Translations under genes and position numbers: made by a program
NCBI GenBank assembly: GCA_014526335.1
Contig: JACTAT010000020.1
Location: 124,001-188,000 of the forward strand
Length of the DNA: 64,000 bases
Direction of reading: 5' to 3'
Source: Chrysaora quinquecirrha
Lineage: Eukaryota; Cnidaria; Scyphozoa; Semaeostomeae; Pelagiidae
Notes under the pieces: generated by a model
Database searches by the model: none
Seen by the model: the letters and a program-made list of their open reading frames with translations, nothing else
What the model was told of the DNA's origin: nothing
Shown here: positions 46,601 to 58,958 of the stretch, piece after piece
Position numbering within the stretch: the stretch's first letter is position 1
Layout: every line of letters starts with the position of its first letter

Positions 46601-46814
46601 CTTTTGAAAATGACACAAAATCTTATAACTATATATGCAAATTTGGGAATCGAGAACGGCCCATTGCTGTCCATAATTGAAGGTGAAAGTGCTCGCGAGA
46701 TTCGAGTGAACGAAATTACGATCAGCAACACCACCAAAATCATCATTATCATAATCATTGACATCATCACTGTCAGATTCAGCATGTTATTATCATTATC
46801 GTTGTCGTTATTGT

Positions 46815-47128
46815 CATGGTCATGATCATTGTGATAATCATGGTCATCATCATCATCATCATCGTCATGGTCATGATCATTGTGATCATTGTGATAATCA
46901 TGGTCATCAACATCAACATCAACATCATCGTCATGTTCATGATCATTGTGATAATCATGGTTATCTTCGTGATCATCACCGTCATGGTCATGATCATTGT
47001 GATAATCATGGTTATCATCATCATCATCATCGTCATGGTCATTATCATTGTGATAATCATGGTCATCATCATCATCATCATCGTCATGGTCATGATTATT
47101 GTGATAATCATGATAATCATGATCATAA
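46815..47128. repeat. ATC-type minisatellite array 4
   Basis: About six higher-order units in copy B, followed by the family tail. Confidence 0.9.
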
Positions 47129-48302
47129 TCAGTTTTGCAGCAGCTGTTGCACTGCTGGACATGGATTCATTTGTGAAATCATTGTTTCATTGTTGCAAAT
47201 TCTTGCAAACACTCTTTGGTAAGCGTTGTACCGCCATCCTTCGCACATTGCGACAGCATTGCTATGTTTTGAAGCAGGTGATAGTTCTTTTGCCAAAAAT
47301 TGAATGCATGAGTAAAAACGTTGCAATGAAACAATGATTTGACAAATTAATCAATGCCCAGCAGTACAATAGCTGCAGCAAAACTGATTATGATCATGAT
47401 GATCATGATTATCAAAATGATCATGAGCACGACGATGATGATGATGACCATGATTATCAAAATGATCATGACCATGACGATGATGATGATGACCATGATT
47501 ATCACAAACGGCACTTCGCCTATTTCTAAACAAGCACAAATTTGAAAAACAGTATTTCTAGAAATACTAAAAAATCCTAGATATTTATGTGTTCAAGTTT
47601 TCATAGAATTGTTTGCCTTTGAATATTGCATCGAATTTTTGAGATTTGCAGACATTCACTGATTGCTCTAAATTTTCTCGATTCCCAAATTTGCATACAT
47701 AGTTTTAAGATTTTGCGTTATTTTCAATAAAGAGGAGAGAACGGAGAGTGCTTGTGGCGTAATAGAAACTCTTGCCAAGTTTATCGACATCTTAACTGAA
47801 GATTGTCGAGACCCTAGCTGGCTTGCATAAACAAACAATCTACCATCTCCCGACCTAATTGCCAATGAGTAATCACCACTAATGGCTACTTTAACAGTTG
47901 ATTGCCATTCGAAAACATGTTTATGTCGACTTTCACGCACAATTCATGTAAATTAAGCCTAGCCGTGATTTTCGCTCAATCATAATCAATGTATTTGAAA
48001 TATTATACGATAGTCATAATTATATCAGCCTGAAAAATTTTTGATCCAAAATTGAGGGACAGATCTCCAGTAAATAAATGCTAATATAATCCATATGTAT
48101 TCTTTTCGTGGTACTCATTTGCTTTTATGCACCGCACCTACGGACCGCGAAAGCATAAAAGAGTAAACGAAACTATTGAAATTGAAGATCAAAAAATGAA
48201 AAACTTTGTTGAAGGGCATAAACGGATAGAGTTGTTGCAATAAAAAATTCGAGTATGAAAACATGAAAATCAAAACCAAACGAGCATAAAAAATATTGAG
48301 AG

Positions 48303-48375
48303 TACCGTGTAACGGGGATCGACCTTCAGACCTCCAGTTCAAGAAGGCGGTGGTTTAGACCAGTGCGCCACAGTA
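48303..48375 (-). ncRNA. tRNA-like module in repeat copy C
   Basis: Minus strand: TACTGTG and CACGGTA ends, A box TGGCGCACTGG, B box AGGTCGATCC; again exactly 73 nt. Its survival in a diverged copy argues that this module has been kept. Confidence 0.5.
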
Positions 48376-48510
48376 GCAAATGCTGCTAATTGGTGTTCAT
48401 TGTCAAGTAATTGATTTTTGTTAATGATACCACTTACGGCGACTTCAAAGTTTACTTACGTATATTTGCGGTCAATCTATTGTTACATTTTGGCAAAAAA
48501 AGAGCGTCTT

Positions 48511-48554
48511 AGGTAGGTAGGTAGGTAGGTAGGTAGGTAGGTAGGTAGGTAGGT
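48511..48554. repeat. (AGGT)n microsatellite
   Basis: Eleven perfect AGGT units occupying the same slot that holds GA repeats in copies A and B. Confidence 0.97.
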
Positions 48555-48935
48555 CTATACCTGTATCCGTGACATCGCATCCCCACATAATGTGCTCATC
48601 CTTCGCACATAAAAACGGCACATCAAATGTAAGTTGTCAGAAATGAATGCCCCGTCCTTGAAATGGTATTCAATCTTCAAAACTCTGTCAGTGCTTTCGT
48701 GAAAAAATAATTTTGCGCTAAGGCAGACCAGGTTTTCAGTATTATGGAAATTCATAGTTATTCGATCGCTCACTGTTTTTATAAATAAGAATGTTACAAT
48801 TATTTATACGTTTAGTGGAACACTAAAAACAAATAGACAGGTGTGCGAGGTATCCATGTATATACAAACCAGAAGGCAGGCGCAACAATAGGTCGATAAA
48901 GAAAGCCAGGAAGTGTTTGCTTTACAGGGTTAAGG

Positions 48936-49149
48936 TTATAGCAAAAGCAGTTCATCTTCATCACTGAAATCCTCAATTAAGTTGTCTTCAAAAGTGTCAA
49001 ATTCGTCTTCTACCGATCGACTTTCTGCAACAACTTGACTGAGACTTATTTGATCATCATTCTTTTTTGAACCCGACAGCAAATCAGGCCTGGTGTCAGT
49101 GGATTCATCTGCATCCGCAAAATACTCTGACATCGCATCATGAGGAAAA
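48936..49149 (-). CDS. RAD17: RAD17 exon 19 and stop
   Basis: Acidic C-terminal tail of 70 residues with many Asp, Glu and Ser, including NLIEDFSDEDE near the end, the counterpart of the conserved Rad17 acidic tail motif that contacts the 9-1-1 clamp. Ends LLLL-TAA. Confidence 0.92.
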
Positions 49150-52100
49150 CTAGGAAAATGCAAAAGAAGAACAGAAAGTTGTTTCAATTCTAATTCTGTA
49201 TGTTATAGAGAACTAGGAAAATATCGAGTTGCTTTGTTACCCGCAAAGATGTTCCACAAAAAGGTAACTATAGGTGCTCTGATGAACGAATAAAGACAGG
49301 CATAAAAACAACATGAAGGTCAACAATTGTGCATTGAAAAAATAAGGGTAAGGCAGATTACGTTTACAATTTCATGGAAAAAAGCTGATAAAGAACAAAC
49401 CTTTGTTGACAGCTGTTGACACTAAAATGTGATATCATTTGAACGAAAGCAATATGGCCTGAAGAGTAAAGTAAAAATCAAAATAGGTTCAAAAAGCTAA
49501 ATCTATTTTATCCATACAATGCAGGGAATACGTGTGACATAGGTTGATAAAAAGCACTGCCTGTACTTAAATCAATGTATATAGGTCGTAATTAATGGAA
49601 AATTGTAGATATTATAAATAATCTTACTTGGTGTACGGAGAGGGACGTTTGTTCTCGCAAGATATGGAAGGACATCCAGATATAGTTCAACGGCTGGATA
49701 GCGTAAATCTACAAAAACAAAACGCGTTAGAAAATTCATACTTCGGGAAATGTTGAATTCAGTGGCTAAGTCATACCTTAGGAGAAAAAAGCAAAAATTT
49801 GGTTGCACGTAAAATAAAGAATCAGAAAATCTTATAGGCATTAAACATAAACCGATTTCAGTACCTACCATGGAAGAGCTCGTCTGAATTTCTTTTATTG
49901 CAATTTGTCTAAAAAACGTCAGATGAAATGATTAAAGTCTCGTTAACAGCAATTCTTAACAAAGTTTTATGCCATTCCACCAGCATATTATTCTTATCGT
50001 CGATAAAGGGACTAAATAAGCATGGCCTAGCCAATGTAAACTAATAAAAAACTGTATTTTTGTAACACAGATCATCTGAATTTCAACATTGAATGATCTA
50101 GGTATGAATTTCAATACCTGGGCGTAATTATTGTGGTGAAGGTTTGTATGCTAAAATGGCTCAATCAAACGTTGAAAATGATGAGCCAATAAGTTACCCT
50201 AGGTAAAATCACACAGTGCAATACACAGTGGCGTAGCAAGACATCCAACAATATGGGGGCAAAGGACGGGATTAAGGAGAATTAGGGCAATGTTTAAAGA
50301 ACAAATAACAAGGTCGTACCCTGCGACATCATCATACTACATTTAGCCTATATACAATATCTGTCTTGGAGATGTTTAGGGAAGGAGGTATTCCTCCCTT
50401 AGCTACGCCAAAGCAAGAAAATGCGAGTTTATAAAACTTTTCACACATCAATTCTAGATGACAACCAAGAAAAAAATTCAGCTTTGTCGACGACACGTAC
50501 CTCCTTAAATATTTCAAACCACTTAGGCTTATGCAATGGTCGCCAACCACCAGCACTTTTTCCGCTAGAAAATGAGTCGGCCTTTCCTTTATTAGCGAAA
50601 ATTAAACCACGAGTTGCCAAAGAGCCCGAATAATTCTTCATTATCTCTCGATACTACAAGTAAAAAGAAAAGACGTTTGTAGGAAAAGTCTAAGTTGGCG
50701 CATTTTTTCTGAAGGATATTTTTTATCTTTTGCACACTAAAGATGAACGGCTCTTTAACTATCGTTGATAGAACTTACATTAGAAATAACAGGCAGCATA
50801 GTCTTCTACACAAAATAAGAGGTGTAAGATAATAGACAACAGACAAATTTCCGTCACTCACCGACCAATTGCCAGTTACAAAATCTGCGTCACTAAGACT
50901 ATCAGTTGCAAGAATCTGAAATTGGAAATTGCAATGTACAAATAAACTCGAAAGCTATGATTTGAGACAGAAACAAGCTAAGCTACGGTGAAGAGTTTTC
51001 AAGCTCATAAGAAATACAGCTAATCGTATCTTACCGCATCTTCAACATCATTGAAAAAAGCAAGGTAATTCTGATGCAAATAGAGGATTAAATTATCGCT
51101 TGTGACATGAGTTTTTTCAATAACCGCCTGAAAAGAAAACGTAGCAGAAACCCGTATTAAAGACAAAAGACAATTATTCGCACTTGAAATCACACTTGGG
51201 TATTCTAGATTTAATAGCTATATGCAATGATTGGTTCCAGGTAGAGGGAGTACTCGGCCCTTAAATAAATAAACATCTCCCCGAGCTATAAACACCAAAA
51301 ACCGATTTAATTTGCTTTGTAACTGATGATTAGGGACTATTTAAGGACATCTGATAGCTTCGAAATGGTTCCTAACTAATAACAAAGAATGTTGATAACA
51401 AGCATTACCTCAGGGTCAATCAGAAGCTTGTCTCTAAGTTTATCATGAAGATTCTTGGGTAGTTGTTTTGTTTTATCTGCCATAGATGTTTCTTCTCCTG
51501 TAAAAACCATACTTATATATAAATATATTAAATGTATATTTATAACAATATTAGTTTATTATAAATTTAACTTAAAAGATTAATTCATCTACTGAGGGTA
51601 GAATTTATCAAAATATTACTTTATTACGTTATTATTATTATATTTATTAAATATTTAAATTTTTTCAACACAAGTCTTTATTTGAGATTAAAATATTGGT
51701 CAAGTTTTCTTTTCCGATGGTAATTTAAGACTTATAACGAAACTATTCCAATTTTTCACAACAAAATGCCAAAATATCTTTTCAATAGAAATGTCTAAAA
51801 TAAATATTTAAACAAACTTTTGCAATAAAGAATCTTTCCAAGTGATCTAAAAAGCAACAAGCTGGTGTCTTTACTACACAAAATTGTATTTTCTTGGACT
51901 TTCAATTGTTTGTCCTTTTTAGACTTTCTTGCAGCAGGTTTATCTGAGGAAATGTGTCGTACTTTATGATCTTTTTCTGGATACTCTATGGAGAATAACG
52001 GATAATAAGACACAAGCTAATTGGATATTTCAATTTTTAATGTTGCCCGAGTATAGTTTAAAAATAATGATGTTCCCATTGGCGTGTTGTTGTAGAAAAT

Positions 52101-55100
52101 AACCGTCCTTCTGGTAGTTGACATTTCAAACTTATTGCTTCTGCATAAATGTTCTTATTTTAAAGAACTACCAGAATAAGTGTTTATTAAAACGACCATT
52201 ACCCGAAAAGTACTGAAAATACTGACAAATGATAAGGATACTAAAAGATTTACCTGGAACTAATACAAGGTATGTCAATGAAAGGGAGAATTGGTCTAGA
52301 TGAAATCTATCCAAGCAATTCGACCATTCAAAACAATTTGAAGTTTTAATTATCGTAAGCATTATTTGTAACAGGTATTTGCAGGTCTTATATCAATCGA
52401 TAAACAATGTAGCGGATAACCAAGTATGGTATTGCAAAAAGTTGTGCCCTCTTCAGTAGTGATGAAAGTGATAATGGTAATGATGAAATGGCTGGAAGGA
52501 AAAGACTGAGAACCACAATGTCCTATTTAAAAGAATCTTCTAACCCTTGGTAACTCATAGCTGGCATGTACCTTACGAGTTCTTCTGTTGATTCATCTAC
52601 ACAGTTTAAAACAGCGTTTTTGCAAAGAAATTGGAAAACAAGTACTTACTGTTTGTACAAACAAATTGCAGAGAGTTAATGCAAGCTCGTATATCACCAG
52701 AGCTGTTCGCAGCTATCACATCAAGAGTATCTTTGCTCGGCATAACAAAGTTTTCCCCTGCCTGTTTTACAAAGATATAACAATAAGATCAATAAAAAAG
52801 CAAAAAACACCACACTCAAACACCAATTCATACCAATTTTCTTCTATGCGTCGCTGCGAGTTCAAAAAGGCTGAATTGTCAAATGTTAGCTAGATAGCGA
52901 TAATTTTTTATGCTTTTATTTTTTAATTTTTTTAGGGAGTATCAAACGAAAAACAACATTTGCTCAGACGACAATTGTTAAACATGACTACAACCCAATT
53001 ACAGTAAAAAAACCCGAAACTAAGAAACTGACCTTGTTAGAAACTGCAGTCTAGTGCATGAAATTATTTATACCCAGTTATAAGAAACAACCCAGCCTTA
53101 AAATCCTTTGTTCTTGTTTTAGTCTACATTCTGCAAAATTTGGTTTAGGTGCACCCGAGGTGGTACCTCAGGGGCTTTTGAGCGTGCGCATGTGCATCAA
53201 GTGCCCCAAAAACTGCTTTTACGCTATAAATATTTTAAAAATCCTTTAAGAGGGTTAAACTGAAAGACGAACAGACATAGTGTTATAGTTTCCAAGTGAA
53301 CTTATAGAAAATGTGCAGCCTAAATTTGTATTCTTTTCTACTTTATAAGAAACTGCCGAGCCATATTTTGAAAATTCAGTTTTTTAGTGGTGGGTTTTTA
53401 CTTACTGGTAGGGTATAGCCATCTCACTCTGGCGAGCGGCCGCTAATTTTCTTCTTGTATTTAATTTGAAGTTCTGGGCTGCTCCTATTTGCCTTAAACT
53501 TCATCTTCAATAAGGCAATCAGATTAGGTTTTGTCTTTCTTTTTGGAAATACAAAACAAATATCTCCAGCCTTATTACTGCAACATTACTATTATTCAAC
53601 ATGCAATGATTAGACATATTTGGATTTCTAGAATTTTGGTTTTCATCTGAATAAACCGCATTTTGGCAAACAACAACAATTGGAAAAAAATTAGATACTC
53701 GTAAAAAAAATCAAGCAACTTGAAAGAATTTTACAAATACGTACACATTTAATTTCTTCGGCAACTATTTTTGAAAGATGTTTTGTTAAACTTGTCGGTG
53801 CAACCGGATTGAAGCTACGAGAAAGGAGAAATCATTCTTGCATTAATTCATATTAATTATCGATTTCTGGTTTTCTGTCTTTTTTGTCATAAGTAAAACA
53901 ATCTACAGAAACTCCCTGTTTTGTATGTATGTTATTCAGAACATGATGTTCTCCAGCTATAATTGCCATAGTCATTAACGTGGCACTGCCGAAACATTAA
54001 CGGGAAACTAATAATAAATCGGATGGAAAAATTTTGTCGATTACCGCAGGGCATAGACTACATATACATCAAAATAGCATACGCTCATCTCAATCCGACT
54101 ATTTGATACTCTGAAATCTGTCCTTTTTTGAAGTTTGTGGAAAGATTTAAGTCTATGGAGTGTGCGAGAAACAGAAGAGGCAAAAAAGTACAAAAATTTG
54201 TGAAACCGGGGAAAGAATGCTACTTGAGTTATTTTTGGACAAGACATTAAGAAGCGATCATGCTACTCAAAGAATTTTGTCTTCCATCAAATTAAGAAAC
54301 TGACCATGTAAGCATTAATAAACCCATAATTTATCTAATTTATCGCTGTTGATCGAGTCAGCGATATTTTTCATGATATCATGAAAGGAGAGTATCATTT
54401 CAAAATGCCGGTAATATATAAGGAAATTAGTGACGGCAACTTTATTTTAATGCAAACATACCTAATGCATGTGATTTGTAGTTCCATCTGAATATTTTTT
54501 GGAAAGAGGTTATAGAAATTACTCTCGCCAACATAACTGTCTGACATCACAAACACTAGAGGATTTCTTGATTGCGCCTGAAATTTTCTGCAAAACAAGA
54601 AGTCAGTTTGCAAGGAAAAACGAAAATGAAATATTAGAATCAAGAAAAAGCACATGAAAAATATTCCATTCTATCAATTGATGCCACTTTAGAATAATAA
54701 AACAAGAAAGCACCTTAAAATTTCATGGAAATCCCTTGTATTTTTCTGAAAAACGTTTGGTATGTCCTAATAAAAAAAATAATGCCCAGAATAATTGGGT
54801 ATAGCTGGAATACATAAGAAGAAAATATAATGACGACAATGTTTTCCAATATGATGATGATAAACAGATATAACGTAGCATGATAGTCTAAGAATCAACG
54901 TGGACTACCTCGACTAGAATAATCTTTTGACCTCGATGTGATGAGATAGAGTTTTCTTCCGTCATAGATAAAGTTGGGTATTTATTGGCTCGAAGAAGAA
55001 AGTCATGAAATTGCTTCCTCTGTGACTCAGATCGAAGCCCTCTAAAATCTTTCCAACTTGTAAATTCTGGAAGATTAGAAATAATCACATATAGTTGATC

Positions 55101-56430
55101 TAAATCAGTTAGATGGATGTCCAGCTATTAGAAAAAGCTAGCACTTGGAAGAATATAAAATCAAATTTCTGAAAGTTTAATATGTTTTATCTACCTTCAT
55201 TAGAAAGTGACACAGGAGTATTCCATTCTTGGATCTCGACATTTAACTCTTTGCTAAGAACATGAACAGTTGCTGTTTTGCCTGCTCCCGCGGGTCCGTT
55301 TAGTACAAGAACATTGCTGGATCCCTTAAGATAAAACATAAGCTCATTTCAGTTTCAGAGTCTTGAATTACGTTGATTCTGTCTTCGTTTTATTTGTAAA
55401 TCAAAAGAAAAAAACTATCCATAAAGATAATCCAAGTCCTTGGCTGTTGCAAACGTCCTCACTAAAATAATAATTTACTTTCATTTAGTGTCGGGACGCT
55501 AATTTGGTAAATATTATTTAAAGAGATAACAAGTAAAGGAACTCTCGATTTTAGGTCTGCGATACAGGAACTTCTTAACGATGAAGGACAGCGAGGCAGG
55601 ATTTAAAGGGTAAGCTTTAGCTTGCTGTCTTCTCGTAGTGTATTTGCAATTTCAATGAGGCTATCAACTTCATTCAGGACAGCTCGAAAGTCGTGTTTCA
55701 GATATATCTTAAGATAGGTAACAGTACCGTTGCGAAAACGAGGCATTTACAAAGGAAGATGTAGATCAGGACATGCATAAAAGTAATCGGAGGAAAAACG
55801 TTTTAACACTTCATCATGGGCTGAGGAACGCATAAACAGAAAATCACCAAGAATCATCTGACAAGATTGCATTTTACTTCACCTTGGCATATAAGAAGTA
55901 TATGTCGTTCGGATGCAACAGACACAATTGGAGTCACAATGGTATATTTCACACAAACACAATCTCTGTAATATATGCAGACAGGGTTCTTTGATAGAAT
56001 GAAAGAAGCATACCCTTGGTACTGATGAATCGAACCGTCTTAATAGCCATTGTTTCACCTCTGCATATTTTTTCTTGTGGACAACCAAATCTACCTATGA
56101 ATACATCGCATTATAAACATCCACGTGAAGATGAAAATTATAAAGACAGGCAATATGAAGATGAATATGAATTATGCAGATGGCTGCAAATGTTATTGAA
56201 TGCATAATTAGCCAAATAATGTCAGTTTAGCTGAAGAATATTCGACTAAAAATACCTCTTTAAGTGGTTTGTATTTCTCAACCCATGATAATTGTGCTGC
56301 AGTTGGATCTAAAAGCATCAAAATTGAAAACAGGCAGTTAACTTTAAAAGATCTTGAACAGCACTCCGACCTGTGACTTGAAATATGGGAAAAGAATTTT
56401 TAATTGTTTTCACATGAACTGAAAAGGAGG

Positions 56431-56461
<31 letters not shown>

Positions 56462-58958
56462 GATTATAGTGTATAACTATAATACAATATTCTACACACT
56501 TTACAGTTTTGTACCTATTACATAATATCATAAGCTAATCTATATAAATGAGTCTTTAAAGTTATCAATATTGTCTAAAGTTATCAATATTGTCAAAAAC
56601 TCGAATTTCGATCGGAAGACTGTTCCGAAGACTAGCTGCGGCATAGGAAAAAGTTCTAGCACCCAATGTTTTGTTCTTGAAAGGAGGAACCTTTAGCAGC
56701 AGCGCATTACTCGATCTGAGAGTTCCACCAGGCTTATACCTCTGGTATGATTTATGAAAAGCAGTCAATTGGTTGAATTGGTTGAATGCATCAAAATAAG
56801 TCACCCTGTTTGATAGATTCGCAGGATACTTGGTTATCGTTCAAACCACGCTCTTTCCCAGCAACAGATAAGAATGAAATTGGGGGTCCAGCTGACTGTG
56901 CCAAAAGCAAACCAAAGAATTATTTTATGTGGCTGCCAACTTTTAGGCTTAATTGCACCTCTGTGGTATTGAAACTTTGATGGCAAGTTTGGACACATTT
57001 TCTCATTAAGGCCGTTTTGATCGTTTTTGCTTTCGTTATTGTTTTGAGACAAAAAATTGAAAAATCACGTAGAAATTATGGTAAGAAATATACAAGAAAG
57101 TGTGAAGTATATCGATGGGAAGTGAAGGTTTGAAAAATTCTCAAGAGTGTTTATCATAAGTAATGTTTCAAAAGCTGCCTAGTTTGGGACAAACATTCTA
57201 ATCGGAGATTCCACCAGAGATCGATGACGAAATACACGAGGATGTGCGAAGGAGCCTTGTGGAAACGATTGCAAAGTGAATACCTAAGAGCACTGCATGA
57301 GAGGCTTAATATTAAACATAAAGCAAAACAAAGGAAGCTAGAGATCGGTGACTTTATACAGTAATTACAGGAGATGAAAGTAATAGTTGTCAAATACCAT
57401 ATTAAAGTCTCCTTTGCCATGACAAAGTGTTGTCTGCAAGATTAATTGTCAATGGCTTTTCTAATTTCATATACTTTGGCATTCCTTTCTTATCAGGTGA
57501 GATTTGGTGAGATGCTTCCAAGTCTATAAACCAATTGTTTCCTTCTGTGTTGAAACAACCTGCTGTTGAAGCATTTACCAGATTCACTTCTCCTTCAGAC
57601 ACCTTTCTACTGTGTCTGCAACGAGGGTGCTAAATTACATGCCATACTTGCCAATATCCCTACGTGTCATAATGTCTTACATACCAACGTACCAATGCTT
57701 CTTACATGTCAACGTGCCATATTTGTTAGCTACATACCAGCTTGCCAAAGATTCTTTCGTGTCAATATGCCTAGGTGCATGAATTTTCTTACGTGCCATT
57801 GTGGCAAAAGTTTGAATTCAAAAGTTCAAACATGCCATAAGTGTTAATGTGTAGATGCGCCTACTTGCGATTACTGGTATCGTGCCAACATACTAAAGCG
57901 TTATACGTGGCAACGTGCCAACATGCCATCTCTTCTTATGCGCAAACAACAGATAAATGAACTGCACCAATAAGTTCATCTTATATTCAAATCTTAGACC
58001 TTGCCTATGTTGTTTGTCGGGTTAGCCAATGCTCCATAGAAGTCTTCTAAGAAGACACACCAAGAATTAATGCAAAATTGAAATGCAATTTCAGTACTTT
58101 GTCTTCAAATATTTACGTGCAGATCAGACATATTGCTGTTTCAGAAAGTTTGGATAAGAGTACTACTACTCTAGCTTAAATCTAATATAAAGAGTTAGAT
58201 TAAGTTAGAGTTAGTTTAAGTTCGGATGCAAAATATTTTCAAAAAGGACATTAAACAACAGAGAATAATCATTTACACCATCAATGGTCACATATTGTCA
58301 AACATTCATGTTGTAAATTAATTTATTGCCGTATTTTTTTTCAAGTCATGTTTCCAAGAAAAGAGATGGTTGAAAACATTATTTCAAAATAATTGAGACA
58401 TATTTCTTAGCAAACCTTGATTAGAAACATATTTTGTGGTTGCTGGGTTTGTATTTTTGGAAAAAATCCGACCACCAGCTTTCTTTGCAACATGACCCTG
58501 ACCAAAGGCTCCAAATGATGAAGTGATCCAATCAGTTTTTCTCTGAAAAAGGTGAAAATTGTTGGCTCTTTAGACAAAATGGCAAAACTACTGATAAAAA
58601 ATAATAGATTAGTCACAAATCTGAGATTTGATCGCTATTGTCAAGGTGCGTGAGTTTTTTTACCGTTTACAGCTAATTCACCGCACAAAAATGTTATGTG
58701 GAACTTCAGTGTTTTCAGGAATGATCGACAGTCTCAACAAGCATTATTCATTCTTAAACAAAACATTAAAACGGAAAAACTACAAAACTACAAAATCATC
58801 ACAAATGAAATATACGGCGTGTTAGTCACATGACATGCGTGTCGATCTGCAAAACTATTGTGATGTCTGTCACTATTTAACAACGAAAATATAATAATGA
58901 TTACAATTCTCAATGACAAAATCAGGAAAAGTGAAACTACCTTGGAAGAGGACTTCAT
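48936..58958 (-). CDS. RAD17: Checkpoint clamp loader RAD17 (19 exons, 625 aa)
   Basis: AAA+ ATPase that, with the small RFC subunits, loads the 9-1-1 clamp at damaged DNA in the nucleus and so activates ATR signalling. Nineteen exons, all GT-AG with matching phases, give 625 codons plus the stop (human about 670-681). Visible: KTDW near the N-terminus; SWVEKYKP 57-64; VVHKKKYAEVKQWL; Walker A GPAGAGKT 103-110; QEWNTPV; DFLLRANKY; Walker B region KIILVEDIPN 184-193; sensor-1 PLVFVMSDS; FNPVAPT; sensor-2 SSGDIRACINSLQF 292-305; LFRSLGKILYCK; LYLHQNY; SLATRGLIFANKGKA; RPLHKPKW; acidic tail NLIEDFSDEDE like human IIIEDYESD. The start used is MKSSSK. An in-frame ATG at 59006 would add 16 residues ending FRP, which resembles human FLRP, so it may be the true start. 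No damage to the frame was found. Identity is near certain. Confidence 0.96.
49401..49458 (-). CDS. RAD17: RAD17 exon 18
   Basis: Encodes HIAFVQMISHFSVNSCQQ, matching human QISFIQDIGRLP. Donor GTTTGT. Confidence 0.85.
49628..49708 (-). CDS. RAD17: RAD17 exon 17
   Basis: Encodes LRYPAVELYLDVLPYLAR and NVPLRTP, matching the human LPYLALLTIPMR region. Confidence 0.9.
49869..49908 (-). CDS. RAD17: RAD17 exon 16 (40-nt microexon)
   Basis: Acceptor TTTTTTAG, donor GTAGGT. Encodes TNCNKRNSDELFH. It is needed to keep the frame between exons 15 and 17. Confidence 0.8.
50501..50653 (-). CDS. RAD17: RAD17 exon 15
   Basis: Encodes YREIMKNYSGSLATRGLIF, ANKGKA, GGWRPLHKPKWFEIF; strongly like human REYSTSIATRGVMHSNKARG and RPLHKPQWF. 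Confidence 0.95.
50862..50915 (-). CDS. RAD17: RAD17 exon 14
   Basis: Encodes ILATDSLSDADFVTGNWS, matching the human SEFLSFADILSGDW region. Confidence 0.9.
51035..51127 (-). CDS. RAD17: RAD17 exon 13
   Basis: Encodes TSDNLILYLHQNYLAFFND, matching human GDLFNLYLHQNYIDFF. Confidence 0.93.
51409..51497 (-). CDS. RAD17: RAD17 exon 12
   Basis: Encodes KQLPKNLHDKLRDKLLIDPE, matching human LPSHLSEYERDTLLVEPEE. Confidence 0.92.
51818..51985 (-). CDS. RAD17: RAD17 exon 11
   Basis: Basic linker (AARKSKKDKQ), then KDTSLLLFRSLGKILYCK, matching human KDVSLFLFRALGKILYCK. Confidence 0.95.
52650..52761 (-). CDS. RAD17: RAD17 exon 10
   Basis: Encodes NSSGDIRACINSLQF, the AAA+ sensor-2 Arg region. Acceptor AAAACAG, donor GTAAGT. 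Confidence 0.94.
53745..53814 (-). CDS. RAD17: RAD17 exon 9
   Basis: Encodes FNPVAPTSLTKHLSKIV, matching human FNPVAPTIMMKFLNRIV. Confidence 0.93.
54462..54587 (-). CDS. RAD17: RAD17 exon 8
   Basis: Encodes RNPLVFVMSDSYVGESN and YNLFPKNIQ, the sensor-1 strand. Confidence 0.94.
54714..54766 (-). CDS. RAD17: RAD17 exon 7
   Basis: Encodes DIPNVFQKNTRDFHEIL, directly after the Walker B strand; human DLPNQFYRDSHTLHEVL. Confidence 0.93.
54909..55066 (-). CDS. RAD17: RAD17 exon 6
   Basis: Encodes FHDFLLRANKYPTLSM and QKIILVE, the Walker B strand. Confidence 0.95.
55195..55324 (-). CDS. RAD17: RAD17 exon 5 (Walker A)
   Basis: Encodes SNVLVLNGPAGAGKTATVHV and NVEIQEWNTPV. Acceptor TCTTAAG is weak in pyrimidines, but the phases fit. 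Confidence 0.95.
56014..56094 (-). CDS. RAD17: RAD17 exon 4
   Basis: Encodes VDLVVHKKKYAEVKQWLLRR, matching human ELAVHKKKIEEVETWL. Phase 0 at both ends. Confidence 0.93.
56256..56308 (-). CDS. RAD17: RAD17 exon 3
   Basis: Encodes PTAAQLSWVEKYKPLKE, matching human EPWVDKYKP. Confidence 0.92.
56430..56458. repeat. (ATT)n microsatellite in RAD17 intron 2
   Basis: About nine ATT units. Confidence 0.9.
56565..56804 (-). mobile_element. LINE C-terminal fragment in RAD17 intron 2
   Basis: Encodes RSSNALLLKVPPFKNKTLG and ARTFSYAAASLRNSLP, the conserved end of LINE ORF2 proteins. Only the tail is left. Confidence 0.8.
57402..57602 (-). mobile_element. Ty1/copia protease-region fragment in RAD17 intron 2
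   Basis: Encodes NNWFIDLEASHQISPDKKG, then KLEKPLTINLADNTLS. The normal copia protease motif is WxxDSGAS; here D-L-E-A-S shows a damaged active site. It lies apart from the copia RT/RNase H fragment at 59.3-60.4 kb and in an order that does not fit one element. Confidence 0.7.
57640..57920. repeat. Degenerate ACRTGYCA repeat tract
   Basis: Words such as ACGTGCCA, ACATGTCA, CGTACCAA and CATGCCA recur every 10-30 bases. A decayed minisatellite. Confidence 0.55.
58416..58542 (-). CDS. RAD17: RAD17 exon 2
   Basis: Encodes RKTDWITSSFGAFGQGHVAK and KAGGRIFSK; human has KVTDWVDPSF at this place. Ends in phase 1 before GTTTGC. Confidence 0.88.
58941..58958 (-). CDS. RAD17: RAD17 exon 1, coding part
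   Basis: ATG then KSSSK, donor GTAGTT in phase 0. The frame is open upstream to an ATG at 59006 (FRP just before), so the start may be there. Confidence 0.65.

Larger units (their letters stand above)
45526..47275 (+). mobile_element. Microsatellite-bearing repeat family, full copy B (tandem with A)
   Basis: Direct tandem copy of A with near identity over most of its length. It differs by a short GA tract, loss of about 105 bp after the tRNA-like module (near 45815) and shorter ATC arrays (46455-46600 and 46815-47128). The 186-bp block again occurs twice (about 46239 and 46604). The A/B junction brings the tail and head words together as a 14-bp hairpin CATCCTTCGCACAT/ATGTGCGAAGGATG. Confidence 0.8.
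47360..48620 (-). mobile_element. Microsatellite-bearing repeat family, copy C (inverted, more diverged)
   Basis: The reverse complement of A/B in order: tail fragment and short ATC array (47380-47510), the 186-bp block (about 47670-47740), the unique region, the tRNA-like module, the GCCAAAATGTAACAATAG block, the microsatellite slot (here AGGT on the plus strand) and the head with TTATGTGCGAAGGATGAGCA. It is clearly older than the A/B pair. Confidence 0.78.

Noticed and set aside
44094..47337. Long open frames rich in His, Asp or Met/Ile over the ATC arrays
   Set aside because: All frames on both strands stay open because ATC/GAT repeats lack stops. The peptides are pure repeat translation with no conserved domain, and the lengths follow the array lengths.
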